DNA of 64,000 bases from Euryodendron excelsum (GCA_033060915.1 CM065397.1:13010001-13074000), one strand, 5' to 3'; counted from the first letter of the stretch, positions 46,151-58,796 are shown. Translations and numbers: made by a program. Notes: generated by a model not told the origin, from the letters alone.

Positions 46151-47535
46151 TGTTAGCCTTAGTTTAGGATTGTATATACCTTTTAAGTAGACTTTGGTAT
46201 TAATTAAGTTTATTTTGCTTTACATAGGTTTTGAGTTTAAATTTGAGGACTTCGAACAAAATTTGGACATAGATTTCAAAAAGATATTGTTATAGTATAA
46301 GCTGCTGCAGCTCGAGTACAAGCTGTTGAAGCATGCAAGATTGAAACTTTGAAAAGTCATATCTCTTGAACTAGAAGTGCCACCGAAATTCATAATATAT
46401 CGATTTTATATAACTTTTCGATATTTACACGTTTTAAGAGTTCATTAGGCCATTGCTTGTCAAGGGCATCCAGATGGCCAGATGCGGACCAAAATTCTTC
46501 CGGGGCAAGGATTGATGTTGTTTTAAAGGAGAAGGCGTCCTAATGATGGAGAGTTAGTTAGAGAACTTTAGAACTACGAATTTTAGGTCTTTTGAAAGCT
46601 TTTTACATAAAAGAACTTTATATTGTAATTAATTCAAGTTTGATATTAAAGATTTCATGTTCTTTCCATTAATACAAGCTTTCAAGTTCAATTTATTGCT
46701 TTCTTTAAATATGCTTTCTAGTAGCTAGATTTATTCTTGATAAAGGATGTGAAGATTGATGAAAGTTGCTGGTTTCTTGAAGGTATTTCATGGTTGCTTA
46801 TTGTTAAATATTTTTCTTGATTGAATCTCTTTGTCAATTCATATTGGATCCTTTTGGAATCAAGTATTTTTAATCACATCTCTTTGAGTTTTCATACAAT
46901 ACCTGTATGCAAATTGCTTTAGAAATTTTTTATATAAATACTTAGAATCTATGTTCTTGTAATCCAAGATGAATTTACAATTGATTCTTTGAATTCCTAA
47001 TCTATTTTTGAATTGATTCTTTAGAATTCAAGAGTTTTTGATCAAATCTTCTTTAGTTTCCATGCCAAGTATGGGGGTTGCTTAAACACTTTCTGATGTA
47101 AACCCATTGAATTTATGTTCTCTAATCAATCAAGAATGGTCAAGATTTCACCATGGTACTTTTTTTTGTTAAATCTTCTTATTCAAGGGCACGAGCATTT
47201 GTTGCTTGAACTGAGATAAAAGGAATACTTTCAGAAATTGTCAACTTTTCAATCAATTGAATCTTTCCCTGCCAAGGCTTTTTATTATCAAAAATCTTTT
47301 GATTTCCCTTGTTTTAGTCAGTTAACCATTTTTTACACCAAACTACTTTCTTTTTATTTTTTTGAAATGTCTCCTTGGAGTTTCTGAACCAAGGTATGTT
47401 TTCCTATTTACGCTAACTCTCTTCTCTGATAAATCAACTTCGGATTTCACCGGGTTAGTATTGCATTGGGGTCGTGCACTTGCGGTTTATCTCACGTTTC
47501 TGGAGCGATCAATTTTTAGGACCGTTGCCGAAGGA
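46151..47535 (+). mobile_element. Athila/Tat-like LTR with degenerate primer binding site
   Basis: TGTTAGCC at 46151 to ..GCGATCA at 47511 would be a 1361-bp LTR. It is followed by TTAGGACCGTTGCCGAAGGA (47516-47535), close to the Athila/Tat primer site TTGGCGCCGTTGCCGGGGA (tRNA-Asp). No gag follows. Inside, a segment is duplicated in tandem (about 46854-47029 and 47030-47165). Upstream boundary is weaker than the downstream one. Confidence 0.5.
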
Positions 47536-49174
47536 CTTGTGGTTTAGTGCTTTATTCTTTCAAAACTTACATGGTTGCTTTGCACGATTTTGGGTTCAAT
47601 AGTATTCTTATACGTGCATATTCTTTAATGTTGAACTTATTACTAATAGTGAATGGTAGGCAACTACATGTAAATAAGCATTCACGAAGTGGTTTAATAT
47701 ATGCAATATCTATACCAAACTAGGGTTCGTACATAGATATTACCAACTTTAGTCAAGAATCTAAATTTTCAAATAAATATAGGATTTAATTATCAAGAAT
47801 TAAGAGGTTTGAAGGATAAAACTATGATAATTCAATTACCTCCATTGAAATCCTTGAGATCTTTTGATGATCTTCACAATTGTCTTCAAGAGTTGAATTA
47901 GCTACACATCACCATGATAGATACACAAATATATATTGAAAAGTATTGAAAATGGTTGAATTCGATTACAAAATAATGAAAACCTATGAAAACTATTAAG
48001 TTCCACTCTAAAAAAAATCTTTAAAAACTACTAAGAGAAACCCTAAAACTCATCAAAGAAGAAGCCGATGATTTGAGTTATAAAATCCTTTTAAACTTTA
48101 GGTAATTTGGATGATTAAATCAATTGAGTCCAATACATTCTTCTTTATAGTTAATCTAGTTTAAATCAATTTCTATTTGTTGTAGTTTAGTTAAATCAAC
48201 TCTTCAAACAACATATTTTTGGTTTCCCTTTAAAAGTAATTTGTAGTTCTTTTTCAGCTGAGAGATTATTAGTGAGCCAATTCATCATTGTAGACTCGAT
48301 CTCGGACTTACTAAGTTCCTCTATTTTGTCATCCTAAGCTTGAGATTATTCTCGAACACTGTTTGGTGCAAGTCAAAATGTAATATATCTTCAAAATTAT
48401 TCTAAGTGACTTCAAAATTACTCAATTTGTTTTATGTTTTATAATAGGTATGCATTCGTACTTCATGGTTATACATTAAATCTTGAGAGTTATCCAATTA
48501 TGTTTTATTTTATAAAATTGACAGTTTTTTAGTTGTTTCTTATATGCTTGCTATGGTAATACACGAGATTTCTATTGGTTTCTACTTTTTTCTATTTTGT
48601 AAATATTTCTTACTAAAATTGTTATGAGGTTTCATAAATTCTTGATTGTTTTCCCATTTTTTATTTTCTCTATATTTTTTTGTTGTGTTTCTTGCTCTCA
48701 TTTCCCCCATAATTTCTTACTTGCACTTCGTATTTTGGTTACTATACACTATATAATGTCTCCATCTAATCCTTTTAAAGTTAGTTACCTCTGCAGGGGT
48801 GGAAATGAAAATCATTTTATGACATTAAAAAAAAAAACCTTTTCAATTGTAGCATGTAAGAAAAAATTCAGGCCCCCTTTTAAAATAATTGATTAATTGT
48901 CAGGAGAGGGAAAATTATTAAGCGCTCTAAAATCATCACACGCAGCCTTGCTCCACTAAATGCAACGCCTTATGTTGGTGGAGACTAACGCGTTGGTGAT
49001 TGGTCTCACAGGTGTCGTGTGTAGACCAAGTGACCTAGCTCTTACAGGACCGAATAACTTTCCCAAAGAGAGGGGACCTTTTTAAAAAATGAGGATTCAA
49101 CAACCCAATAGTTTGTGTGCGTGTGTGGGAGGGAGATCCAGATTTTCAGTAGTTATTTCTTCTGAGGTATGCCT
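47536..49174. other. Intergenic, no gene recognised
   Basis: The first few hundred bases may be residual internal sequence of the Athila-like element. The rest is AT-rich. The frame at 48624-48896 is hydrophobic but AT-driven and unsupported. Confidence 0.4.
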
Positions 49175-49177
49175 TCT

Positions 49178-49372
49178 TTAGGGCTATTTAGTAAAATTTT
49201 TTGGCTTAGTTTTTTTTAATTTGTAAACAAAAAATTTTTATGTTTTTTACGTTTTTGCTTTTGTTTTTTGTGTTTTTTTCTTATCTTTAGTTATAAAAAT
49301 AAAAAAAATTATAACTTTTTTTACTTATAAGTCAAAAAAACAAAATAAAAAATTGTATTATACGGACTCTTA
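49178..49372. mobile_element. Foldback MITE-like element 3
   Basis: Left tagggctatttagtaaaattttt, right aaaaaattgtattatacggactctta. Inverted arms around ttataagt/acttataa. Same style as the copies near 30120, 35470 and 55670. Confidence 0.5.
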
Positions 49373-50802
49373 GTGTTTATAAATATTTATGTGAAAGACC
49401 AAATTATTACTTCGTCAGCATAAATTATAATAAAAAAGAATATTGTGTACTATTTTGTATTTTTGGGTTGCCAGCCCCAACTTTGAAGGCTTTTAAACAA
49501 TAACAATAAGGAAAAAGTTATTCTTTCAGAATTTATAATTAGAATTTTGAATCAGAATGATGTGGTAGTGGTAATTTTATAATTAAAATATATTTTAATA
49601 AATTTTTTATTTTAAAATAATAAACTCACAACTCAATCATATTATTCTGATTATATTTTTTAATTATATATTTTGATGGTATAGTATTACTCTAACAAAA
49701 ATCTAAGACCAAAAAACCAGACATTGTTTTCACGTAAAAGTAAACAGTGGAGGAAAAACTCAGCAGAGATATAGTGTGTTACCCCAATGGGGAGATTTGT
49801 CACTGTCACGTCTTTTACCTTCTGCCATCTGCCTAAAGCAAACCTCCACCAGTCAACACAGGGAAGATTTACTGTTTTTCTCCCCCCCCAAAAAAAATAA
49901 AAAGAGATAAAAAGAATTAGGGTTTTGAGTTGTGTGAATCAGCTACTCAGAGTTTTGAATAAATTAAAGGGTAATTACACAATCACTTCTTATTCGGGTC
50001 AAAATTAACTAGCTCCCTATCGTTTAAAATAAATACATAACTGTTATGTATTTTAAATTATTTATAAAATACATAAAAACTATTAAATTTTTAAAAAAAA
50101 TTGCCATATAGATATTTTTATCATTTTATATCTTTAAATTAAAAAAAAAAGATTTAATAAAATAATAAAAAAACACTTAAAAGATAATTATTTATTTTAA
50201 TATAAAACGATGAAATCAGTTTTTTAATATTTTAATTTTAAAAAAAATAAATACTCTTATAATTAAATCTAGCGATTTACTCTCTCTCACACTCAATGAT
50301 TACCACTCATAAAAGAAAGGCCAATAGGACCCCAACATGGTAAGAAAAAAAATTCTGTTTCTTTCTTTCTCCAATAATGCTTGTTGCTAGATGTCAGCGT
50401 TTGGAAGGCTGTTCAAGTTTTGTAGGCCGTGAATCTAAAATTGCTACCCCGTACAACTTGTAGGAGAAGACAACACATGGCATATTTTTGAGCTGATAAT
50501 TAAATCCTTTGGTGCCATTAGAACTTGTTGCTATTTTCATCAAAACCTGTATCAGTCCTGGAAATTCCAACTAGAATTCTCACACAAACAAACAAAACAC
50601 GCAGAGAGAGAGAGAGAGAGAGACTTTAATGTGTATACACCAACCATTCAAGGAAATTTATGACATTTCCTCTTTCTAACACTGTACTGTAAGATTCATT
50701 GAAGAGTTACACAGCAAGAGAGAGAGCGAGGGAGAGAGAGAGTGTTTAGCCCTTCAAAGAAAAACCAAGAACAAAAAACATAAGAGCATTCACAAACATA
50801 TT
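49373..50802. other. Region 3' of the AP2/ERF gene
   Basis: AT-rich. GA-repeat microsatellite at 50601-50622. The 3' untranslated region of the gene should lie near 50640-50802, but no clear poly(A) signal can be fixed. Confidence 0.45.
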
Positions 50803-51552
50803 TCAGCACTGATAATTCCATAACAATGAGTCAAAACTACTCGGGAATGCAATCTCCGGTGCCGCCGGCATCTGATCAGAAAAATAACCACAATCATCGG
50901 CACTGCGCAACCACGGCGGAGGATACAGCCACCCATCAACCGAGTCAGCATACACAAAATCACTATTTAACTCGGTCGAGTCGTAACTCGTCCCGAGACT
51001 CGGCAACTCGACGATTTCACTCAGTTCCTCCGAAGTTGACAACTCCATGGCCGAAACCAATGAAGACAACGAAGAAGACGGCGACGAGTCAAATTTCTCC
51101 ATCGCCGCCGCTTTTGCCGCCGCGGCTTGAATGTCGCGGGGCGATAGAGAAGCCGGCCGGGGCAGAGACCCGGCGAGTTCGGGGAAATTGAGAACGGCGG
51201 AGCTGCCTTTGATGCTCAAAGCGGCTACGTCATGAGCTCGAGCCGCCATTTCCGGGCTCGGGAAGGTTCCGAGCCATATTCGAGATTTCTTGCGTGGCTC
51301 GCGGATTTCGGAGACCCATTTGCCCCAGTTTCTCATTCGGACGCCGCGATAAATTGGGTGTTTGCTGCTGCTGCTGCTTTCTCGGCTTCTTTTGATGTTT
51401 TTGGCTTCTTCTGGGTTTTGAGGTTTGGGTTGGTTCGAGGCTACTGAGTTGGAGAGTGACTGAGTTAACCCGGGTGATGATGGTGAGGATGGATATGATG
51501 AGAATGAGTTGCAGCTGCTTTCGGGTTCTGAATTCTGAGGTTCAGTACTCAT
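50803..51552 (-). CDS. AP2/ERF transcription factor, DREB A-4 (TINY-like)
   Basis: Encodes 249 residues without introns and is the only intact gene seen. The single AP2 domain spans about residues 68-124 ([19 protein letters not shown], then RIWLGTF and [14 protein letters not shown], ending LNFPEL). WVSEIREP with Val and Glu at the DREB-diagnostic positions and the [11 protein letters not shown] context place it in DREB group A-4, with TINY and ERF034-039-type proteins that bind DRE/CRT elements in the nucleus. A basic patch KRSRE (54-58) just before the domain may be a nuclear signal. The N-terminus is Ser/Pro-rich; the C-terminal half is acidic, a likely activation region, ending LLWNYQC. 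I start at MSTEPQ because the longer frame opens with GTG directly after a stop. Exact orthologue not determined. Confidence 0.93.
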   Translation of the reverse strand: MSTEPQNSEPESSCNSFSSYPSSPSSPGLTQSLSNSVASNQPKPQNPEEAKNIKRSRESSSSSKHPIYRGVRMRNWGKWVSEIREPRKKSRIWLGTFPSPEMAARAHDVAALSIKGSSAVLNFPELAGSLPRPASLSPRDIQAAAAKAAAMEKFDSSPSSSLSSLVSAMELSTSEELSEIVELPSLGTSYDSTELNSDFVYADSVDGWLYPPPWLRSADDCGYFSDQMPAAPEIAFPSSFDSLLWNYQC

Positions 51553-51611
51553 ATTTCTGGTGGTAACCCAGTTGGTTAAACTTATTCTTCCGGAACAACA
51601 AACCCAAAACA

Positions 51612-51840
51612 CTTATATATATACACACAGGTGAAAGGACTATCTACTACTTATGGTGTACTTGTGCACGGTTTCTAGGGCGCGCAGAGAAAGAGAGAGA
51701 GCAGCAAAGGGATATGGCAAGCAGCTTCAGAGCTACTGATCAACAAAAACCTGTTTCGATCATTTCCCAAGGACGCATACAACACTTATAAGGCAGGAGA
51801 GAGAGAGAGAAGAGAGAAAGAGGGAGAGAGAGGGACCCAG
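51612..51840 (-). promoter_or_regulatory. Core promoter region of the AP2/ERF gene
   Basis: On the minus strand, TATATATATAAG at 51612-51624 lies about 60 bp before the start codon. A second TTATAAG lies at about 51786-51792, preceded by a CT-rich (pyrimidine patch) tract at 51797-51834. Either could set transcription start. The upper one would give a longer leader. Confidence 0.5.
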
Positions 51841-53110
51841 TGAAGAAATGGGTCACCCTACCAGACCCTATGCTACATTGGGGTCCTCTTCACCAACCCT
51901 CCATTGATTTCAACTTCTGATATCTTTCTGCTTTTCACCCCCGTGTTCCTCTGTGCATTTATCCTACCAAGGGTTGGCTGCAGTCATAATATTATAGCTG
52001 GTCGTGTATTGTCAATATCCTTTTGATATATGCAATTTATTATTTTATAAAAATGTGAAACTATCTATAATAAAAAGAGAATCTTTTACTTTGTGTATAT
52101 CTTATAATATCAAAATTATCTTATAAAAAAATTTAATTGTAATACAACAACTTCTCATGTATAAGTAACTGTTGCCCTTTTTTCACTGAGTATGAGATTT
52201 ATTTTTTTATAATATTGAACATATTATTGTACACATATGGCATGTGCATATGCTCTAAGTATATTATTATATGAGGTAATAGTAAATATCAAGTATCTAA
52301 AAAAATTAATAGTATACGAAAATTTTAGCTTTATGATTTTCTTTTTAAATGATTTGTGGTCAACATGCTCTAAATGTACAAAATATTTAAGTAATAAAAA
52401 ATTTAAAATTCTTCAAATCAAAGTAAGTTTTTTTCCGAAGTAATGCATCAAGTTAAACTCTATAAAATGGAAGTGACACTGACAATTATGTACACTTGTC
52501 GGCAACGTTAAAACTCAATCACCCTTTTATAACTTAGCTTATCATGGTTTAGCACCTGCCAGCTATTTACCTGAGGAATTGCTTTAGTTTAGTTAAATCA
52601 CTCTATTTCTCTCTGTCAGCATATCAATTCAGCAGAAGTAACTGGAAGAGTAATCAGTAAGTGTGTACTTAGCATACTCTTTTGCCCTTTTTACATTAAG
52701 TACCTCCAAACCCAAAAAAAACAGTTCATTTGTTGTTTGTTGGTACTGTTAGTTTCAATTGAATTAGTCTATAAAATGAGGCAACGACCAAGGGTTTACA
52801 TAGCCATCATGCCACATAACATGAATGTGGCACCACCTAATCTGAGTTCTTAATTTTATTGTTATTTGTCATTATTGATATATCTTTTAGACACTAAACT
52901 AGGGTTTAAAATGTCACCATGTTTTCATAACTTGTGGCCTAGGTTGGTTTGGTCCCAACTCAGAGGCAAGGGAACAACTTCAAGATTTCAACCATGGGAC
53001 CAAGAGAAAATACAAAGATATTTTGTCTTGAAATCCATATTTCTAAATGATATTCTTGGTTTTAATATATGTTTTTTGTTTTTTTTTTTTTAACAAACGA
53101 GAACCACTAA
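51841..53110. other. Upstream region of the AP2/ERF gene
   Basis: AT-rich promoter-distal sequence without a recognised gene. Ends at a Tourist-like MITE. Confidence 0.45.
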
Positions 53111-53543
53111 GGCCATGTTTGTTTGAAGGATGAGGATTAGAAATAATATCTCTTGGGTCACACAAAATTCATATTTGGCACACAAAAAAAGTGTTGAATT
53201 ACGTCTCTCTTTGGAGATGTAATCCTTTAAAATAGAGGATATATAATAACATAGAAAATGTAGTATTACATATCCCTTACATTGGGATAAGAGAGAAATG
53301 TCATTTTTATCATTTTATTATTATAATATGTTAATATAATATTATATAAGTATATCAAAATATAATATATTATTAATATTAATTTTGTAATAAATAATAT
53401 GATAATATAATAACACTTATCCTATCATAACTATATGAGTAATTTTTCATCACATCATGATATTATTTATCACCCATCATCACTTTTCTTATCCTATAGT
53501 ATTACTTTTCTCTTATTTTCTTATCCCGCAAACAAACATGGCC
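53111..53543. mobile_element. Tourist-like (PIF/Harbinger) MITE, 433 bp
   Basis: Perfect 15-bp terminal inverted repeats GGCCATGTTTGTTTG / CAAACAAACATGGCC, flanked by TAA (53108-53110 and 53544-53546). The TAA duplication and GGCC start indicate the PIF/Harbinger (Tourist) group. The interior is AT-rich and noncoding. It lies about 1.56 kb upstream of the AP2/ERF start codon. Confidence 0.88.
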
Positions 53544-53546
53544 TAA

Positions 53547-54669
53547 GAGTTTACCTGAAGTGTAAACCAATTACTATAATGTAAATTCCAAATACCCACA
53601 GGGCTATCTGTGTGGTTTGGTTTTAAATTATAATTATTTTGCATTGCAGTAAGGAGTGTCTAGATCAGCTTACACATACCTTAGCTAGTCCCATTCTCAA
53701 TCCGTTCAAAGGTAAGTCATTCACATCAAGATTAAGGTATTCACGAGGAATAACTTGTGTTGATCAACGTGGGGAGCACATTATCTTGACCAACTAAGAC
53801 AACCTCTCAGAGTTTTAAATTATTTGACTTCCGCATATAGTTGACTATAACAAATTATACACTTAATTAGTTGGTAGTTACGTCTATACTATATTAAAAG
53901 GACCGCAGTTGGCGTATTGGAACCATGTCAAAATTTGATATTACCACAATAATTCTCAAGTTAACTCAAGAATTGTGTTAAGCCCAAGCATGTAAAATCA
54001 ATATATTTTCAAGTAGAAACTACTCCAACCATAAACCTGATTTTTTGAAAAATTGCCGAAACCCACTTTTGCGAGTGCTAATCGTCACATATAATTATAA
54101 ATAAAAATCAAGTGTGAAATGCACATGCAGTCGCGTCTATATATACACATATATTACATATATCAGATATGAAAGCACCATTAAGAGAGTTAAAGGATAT
54201 TAATTGGAAAAATCAATGGCAAGAGAGCAAGTGGTACCACTGGAGTAACTTAACCCCCTCCCTCCCCAACCGAAAAAAAAAAAAACGTCTTGATACAATT
54301 TAAAGTTCACGCTTGACAAAATTCATTGAGCAATCAACAGAAATTAGCAAAGTGGTTATAGTAGTTGATCATAGTCTCAAAGGGGGAAGGGGAAGGAGAA
54401 AGGGAACCTACGGCATATGCAGGTCTTGGCTTTCTGGAACAAAATTGATCTGATGGAGGCCAATGGATCCATGGATTTTCGAAGAAAACTAATACTAAGG
54501 ATAGATGGTTGCATGTACAAATACGAAAGGACAGTTACTATTGGTTTGTTTTCTTCATCTTTTTTGAATCATTTACGGACCACGACCACAAAAATATCAA
54601 AACAGGCCATGTCTTAAACCGGTTTGTGGAAGCTCTTTTTACCCCTCTCGACATTTCACAGTCGGTCAC
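53547..54669. other. Intergenic, fragment of a dispersed repeat
   Basis: 53650-53690 (gtctagatcagcttacacatacc) resembles 33215-33255. No gene. AT-rich rest. Confidence 0.4.
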
Positions 54670-54675
54670 AAAATT

Positions 54676-55028
54676 AAGGGTTTATTTGATACTTGTAGAA
54701 GAGAAAGAAAAAGGAAGTGAGAGAGTAAATGAAAGTAATTTTTTTTCTTTTCTTTGTTTGACTTTACAAAAAAAAAAAATAAGAGAAAAATATAAGGACA
54801 ATAACTTTTCATTGTTTGAAATTAAAAAAGAAAAAAAGAGAAAAAAAATAATAGAATAATTGGTAAAAAAAGAAAAAAAAAAGAAAAAGAAAAGTGAGAA
54901 TAAAGCTACTTTCTCTCTTTTTCTCATTCTCTTTAGATATGAATTTTTTCCAACATCCTAAAATAAAAACTAAACAAGAAAGACATTTTTGTCTCCCTTA
55001 CCTTTCTTTTTATCAAACAGACTAAATC
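54676..55028. mobile_element. Possible MITE-like foldback with GA/AT-rich core
   Basis: Left aagggtttatttgatacttg and right ctttttatcaaacagacta form an approximate inverted repeat (gtttgata core). The core is long A and GA runs. Highly biased frames inside are not genes. Confidence 0.35.
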
Positions 55029-55664
55029 CAAGGAAGCTTTCTCTCTCTCTCTCTCTCTCTCTACAAACACACACAAACCCCAAAATTTAATTAAGGTCCC
55101 ATGGTGATCAGTGATCACTACCACAAGTGATTGTAGATATGCTCTGGTTGTTGTTGCATCGATCTCCAACCTATAGCCAAGCAACCCGTGTTAAAACATT
55201 GGTCAAAGCATTGGTCACATCTCAGCTGCTGGGTCCCAGCCCCAATAGCTTGCACCCACTTCGAGTGTGGCTCAACCCAATTGGTTACTCCCCATTTCCA
55301 CCTCCATTCCCTTAACAGCATACTCTCATGCATTGGTTTAAAACCCAATAAATGATCCAACCCTACAAAGGCTTTCCTAATAGCAAATCAAGGGACCCTT
55401 TTTTCTACGGATCTTCATTTGTGGATCACATCATCATATAGAGAGCTGAAAATTATAAACATTGAGTGAGAGATGGGACTGACTGTAGAAAAGAGAATTT
55501 GACATTGCACTCTCTTGTCTAACAAATATTAAAACATATATATATATATATATTTCGTACAAAGTGTACTTTAATTCTGCAAACTCTTATGACCGACCAT
55601 GTTAAAAGATTAATCACCCACATCTCTTCTTTGTCATTGTCTCTACCAAAATCAATGAGACTTC
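55029..55664. other. Intergenic, nothing recognised
   Basis: A (CT)n run at about 55039-55062 and a TA run at 55538-55553. No supported gene. Confidence 0.45.
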
Positions 55665-55669
55665 CAGGA

Positions 55670-55868
55670 TCATTCGGCAAAGCTTATTAAAAAAAAATTT
55701 AAGTTTATTTTTTTTGTTTATAAGTAAAAAGAAAATTCAATTTTTTAAAACTTTTTTTACTTTTATAAACTAAGTTAGAAAAAAAGCAAAATTTTGCTAG
55801 AAAAATTAGCCTTTTTTATTAGAAGTAAAAAAAACTAATTCAAAAATTTTTAACAAACGAGCGCTCAA
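55670..55868. mobile_element. Foldback MITE-like element 4
   Basis: The right end ttaacaaacgagcgctc matches the inverse of gggctcgtttggta at 30125. The left end is diverged (ggatcattcggcaaagctt). AT-rich arms with ttataagtaaaaag. Confidence 0.5.
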
Positions 55869-57232
55869 ATGTCTAAAGGTTAAGAGTCCTCAAAAGCAGT
55901 TCAACTGTACCTATGAACTGAGCTGTCGATTGAAATAATATGCCGGCTGACATTACATCACACGGTTTAATAGAATGACTTGCATTAAAAAATATATATA
56001 AGTACATTTTTTTAGCTAATTTCTGAAATTTATATGGAAACAACAATTGACATGGTTATCGAAATTGACAGTTGAAACAGCATTTGGCATAAGTACCATT
56101 TGGAAATTGGAATAGGGTAAGACTTTGTTGCAACATTCATTTCGATCATATACTGCTAGCGTCTTTTATTTTGTGAAAAGTGAAACTATTGATTGGTGAT
56201 GCTTATTGTACAGACTACAGATCGCATATATTATTCAAAAAAATCATTGTCGTTGGATAATTTTGGCAATTTGATTTTGCCCAGAAAGATTGACAGTCAG
56301 AATACCTTTCAAAAAGTTTCAAAAAAATGTTCGAAGAATCAAAAGGTTAAGACTTTTTTAAGAATAATGCATTTAGGCCAAGCACTTTGTTGTAAGTATT
56401 ATTGCTGCTTCTGTTCTGAACAAACGAACTTGGATTTTGATCCAAAAGTCTACCCATTTAGTTGTGGCCTTGGTCCCCCATTTTTGGTAAATTAAAACTA
56501 TTTTTGTAGAAAGTGCATGTAGTTTATTAATTCGGAAACCAGTTTTCGAAAAATTCTTTTCTCGAAAACACTCGGTTTCAAGAACCAAACAAATTGGTTT
56601 CTAAGTTTTCGAAGAATGATATGAAAAACGATAACTTTTCGTGGTCTTTTTTTTTTTTTTTTGAAAACACGAAAAATACGAACGAAATGCTACCAAGCTG
56701 TTGATGAACATATATTTGTACTGGTAAGTGATTATCAAGTCAAGCTTTTGGAAGTTGATAATCCCATAGAAACCCCATTGTATAAATCCATGGCCACACC
56801 TTTTAATAAAAAAATAAAAACGCACGAGCTAGTGTTCGAAAATCAAATTAATGTGCCAGGGTTCATTGCCACCAACAATACTCGAAATCAACACAAAATT
56901 AGCGTGTTTGAGTTGGGCTTATATGGATTCGCATTATAAACGAGTGTCTCACATGTTTATTAATACAAGGCAAGTCGAGTTATGGTTGCAAATTTCAACT
57001 TATTTAACACGATTTGATCCATTAAATTAAACTTATTGTCTTAACTCATTTTATGATTTTTATGGTTATTATGCGTTTCTTTAATATTTTCTCTTTCATT
57101 ATAGAGATTCTAAATAATTTTAATTACGCTATCTAATTGTGGAATTAAATTGTAAATGAATATAGTTGTTTACAAATTCATTTTCTTTATTTAGTACTAA
57201 TTGTAATAAACAGGAACAAAGCCTGAACACAC
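55869..57232. other. AT-rich intergenic DNA
   Basis: No supported gene. A poly-T run at 56647-56662. Confidence 0.45.
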
Positions 57233-57237
57233 TGCAG

Positions 57238-57271
<34 letters not shown>
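57233..57271. repeat. (TA)n(TG)n compound microsatellite
   Basis: TA units to about 57251, then about ten TG units to 57271. Confidence 0.95.
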
Positions 57272-57733
57272 AGTCATTTGACTTGGAACCTTATGTTGTG
57301 TAGGCCCTGTAGGGGCCATCAGGTTGGAACCACTAGGCTGAGAGACCGGTGGTGCGCAACACCTCAAAATGCCTTTTGTGATCTGACGGGCTTTAAAAAT
57401 TTTCCCCTTTCCTGTTTTAGCATGTTGTGTTAGATTTGGTTATTTTAAAAAAAATTAATTTTTCCGTCCGCTACACGGACACTTTGCTCCGATCTTTGAG
57501 CCTGTCATGTGAGTTGGCCTTTTAGACTGGACTTTTTGGCCTCGGACTACAGGAGTGTTTCGTGTTGAGTCAGCTATTCCACATCAGAATAGTTTGGATG
57601 TGTATTATTTTAAAAACCTCCCTCTCACTTTTCGTATTAAAGGATTGTGTTGAGTTTAATTACTTCAAAAAATTTTGATGAGCATCACCGAGGCTATTTT
57701 CGTATTTCACAATTAACATTACCGTTGTGCCAA
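57272..57733. other. GC-richer sequence of unknown origin
   Basis: Repeat-like text (ccctgtaggggcc, a small palindrome; cggtggtgcgcaac) without coding domains. Possibly a degraded transposon. Confidence 0.3.
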
Positions 57734-58333
57734 ACAGGGCGGCTCACCCCCTTGGTGGGTGAGGCTGCCCACTTAGGCTCCCAACTTTCTAAGGCCACAA
57801 ATTTTTTAAAAAATTATATTTTATAATGAGTTATTATATGATCTCAATTTTTTTTTAAAAAAAAGGCCCGACCTAGATGAGAGAAAAAAAGTTTTTGAGG
57901 AAAAGAAGTTGAAAATCACTTTTCAAGAAGAAAATACCAGTTTAACTAATAAATAAATTATACAAATAAATAAAATTTTTAAGGCTCTAATTTTTTTAAA
58001 ACTTACTCCAGATGAGAAAAAAAGGCCGTATAAAAATAAGACTAAAAATCAATTACATTAGTTAACTTCTAAAAAACAGAACTTATTTAACCCAATAAAA
58101 CAAATTGTACAAAAAAATTTTAAAATCTGTTGATTTTTTAAAACCTTATATGTTATAGTTAAATCTTATATAGTTTTTGCATATTTTTTAGGAGAAAAAA
58201 GGCCCAAAATCAACACTAGTTAATTTTAACAATAACCAATTTATCCCAATTTTTTTTGCAACAATTTAAAAATATATATAAAAAGCCTTATTTAAATTTG
58301 TCTCCTTAGCCATAAATTGTCTTGAGCCGCCCC
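57734..58333. mobile_element. Nonautonomous DNA transposon, probable hAT (600 bp)
   Basis: Ends GGGCGGCTCA (from 57737) and TGAGCCGCCC (to 58332) are inverted. Flanks TGTGCCAA (57726-57733) and ATTGCCAA (58334-58341) agree at six of eight bases, consistent with an aged 8-bp hAT duplication. Inside, three imperfect direct repeats of about 170 bp carry agaaaaaaaggcc. Confidence 0.65.
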
Positions 58334-58563
58334 ATTGCCAAGTCTCCCTGCCGAGGCATGTCTTTTGTCAAAACTTCTCGAAGAAAAACTGATCCTATTA
58401 ATGCAAGCAAAACACAATCAGCAGAATCCTCTTGCTATGGTTACATTTTACCAAATTTGGCATAGTCCACTAGATGATGATCAAGGAGCTGAAAAACCGA
58501 CCCAATAACTGCCTGTAAAACATAGCTAATATGCTCAGAACTTCCAAATTGTTTGTTCATCTC

Positions 58564-58782
58564 TGTTAAACTATATTAGTATAATTTTCTAGTTAGCTAG
58601 TTTTATGATTTGTTAATTTCCTATTTTCTATTACTTGTTCACAACTCCTATTAAGCCTATCTCACAATGTAATAGAGAGCTTCAACATATTAATACAATG
58701 CATTATGATACAGAGATGCAGTTCTAGGATTCTTTCTCTCTTCTTTTTCTTCTTTCTCTGTCTCTCTCCTATTATTCTAACA
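58564..58782 (+). mobile_element. Copia solo LTR, 219 bp
   Basis: TGTTAAACTATATTAG..CTATTATTCTAACA with the pyrimidine-rich tail (tctttctctctt..) usual at short copia LTR ends. Flanks ATCTC (58559-58563) and ACCTC (58783-58787) match at four of five bases. No internal sequence remains. Confidence 0.75.
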
Positions 58783-58796
58783 ACCTCGAAGAAGCC

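Noticed and set aside
50826..51447. Plus-strand open frames over the AP2/ERF gene
   Set aside because: Antisense shadows of a GC-rich coding region with no recognisable domain.
51553..51612. Twenty-residue N-terminal extension of the AP2/ERF protein
   Set aside because: The extended frame begins with GTG right after a TAA stop and overlaps the TATA-like sequence. The first in-frame ATG is at 51552.
54682..54927. Phe-rich hydrophobic frame resembling a membrane protein
   Set aside because: Comes from A/T homopolymer runs in a MITE-like core.
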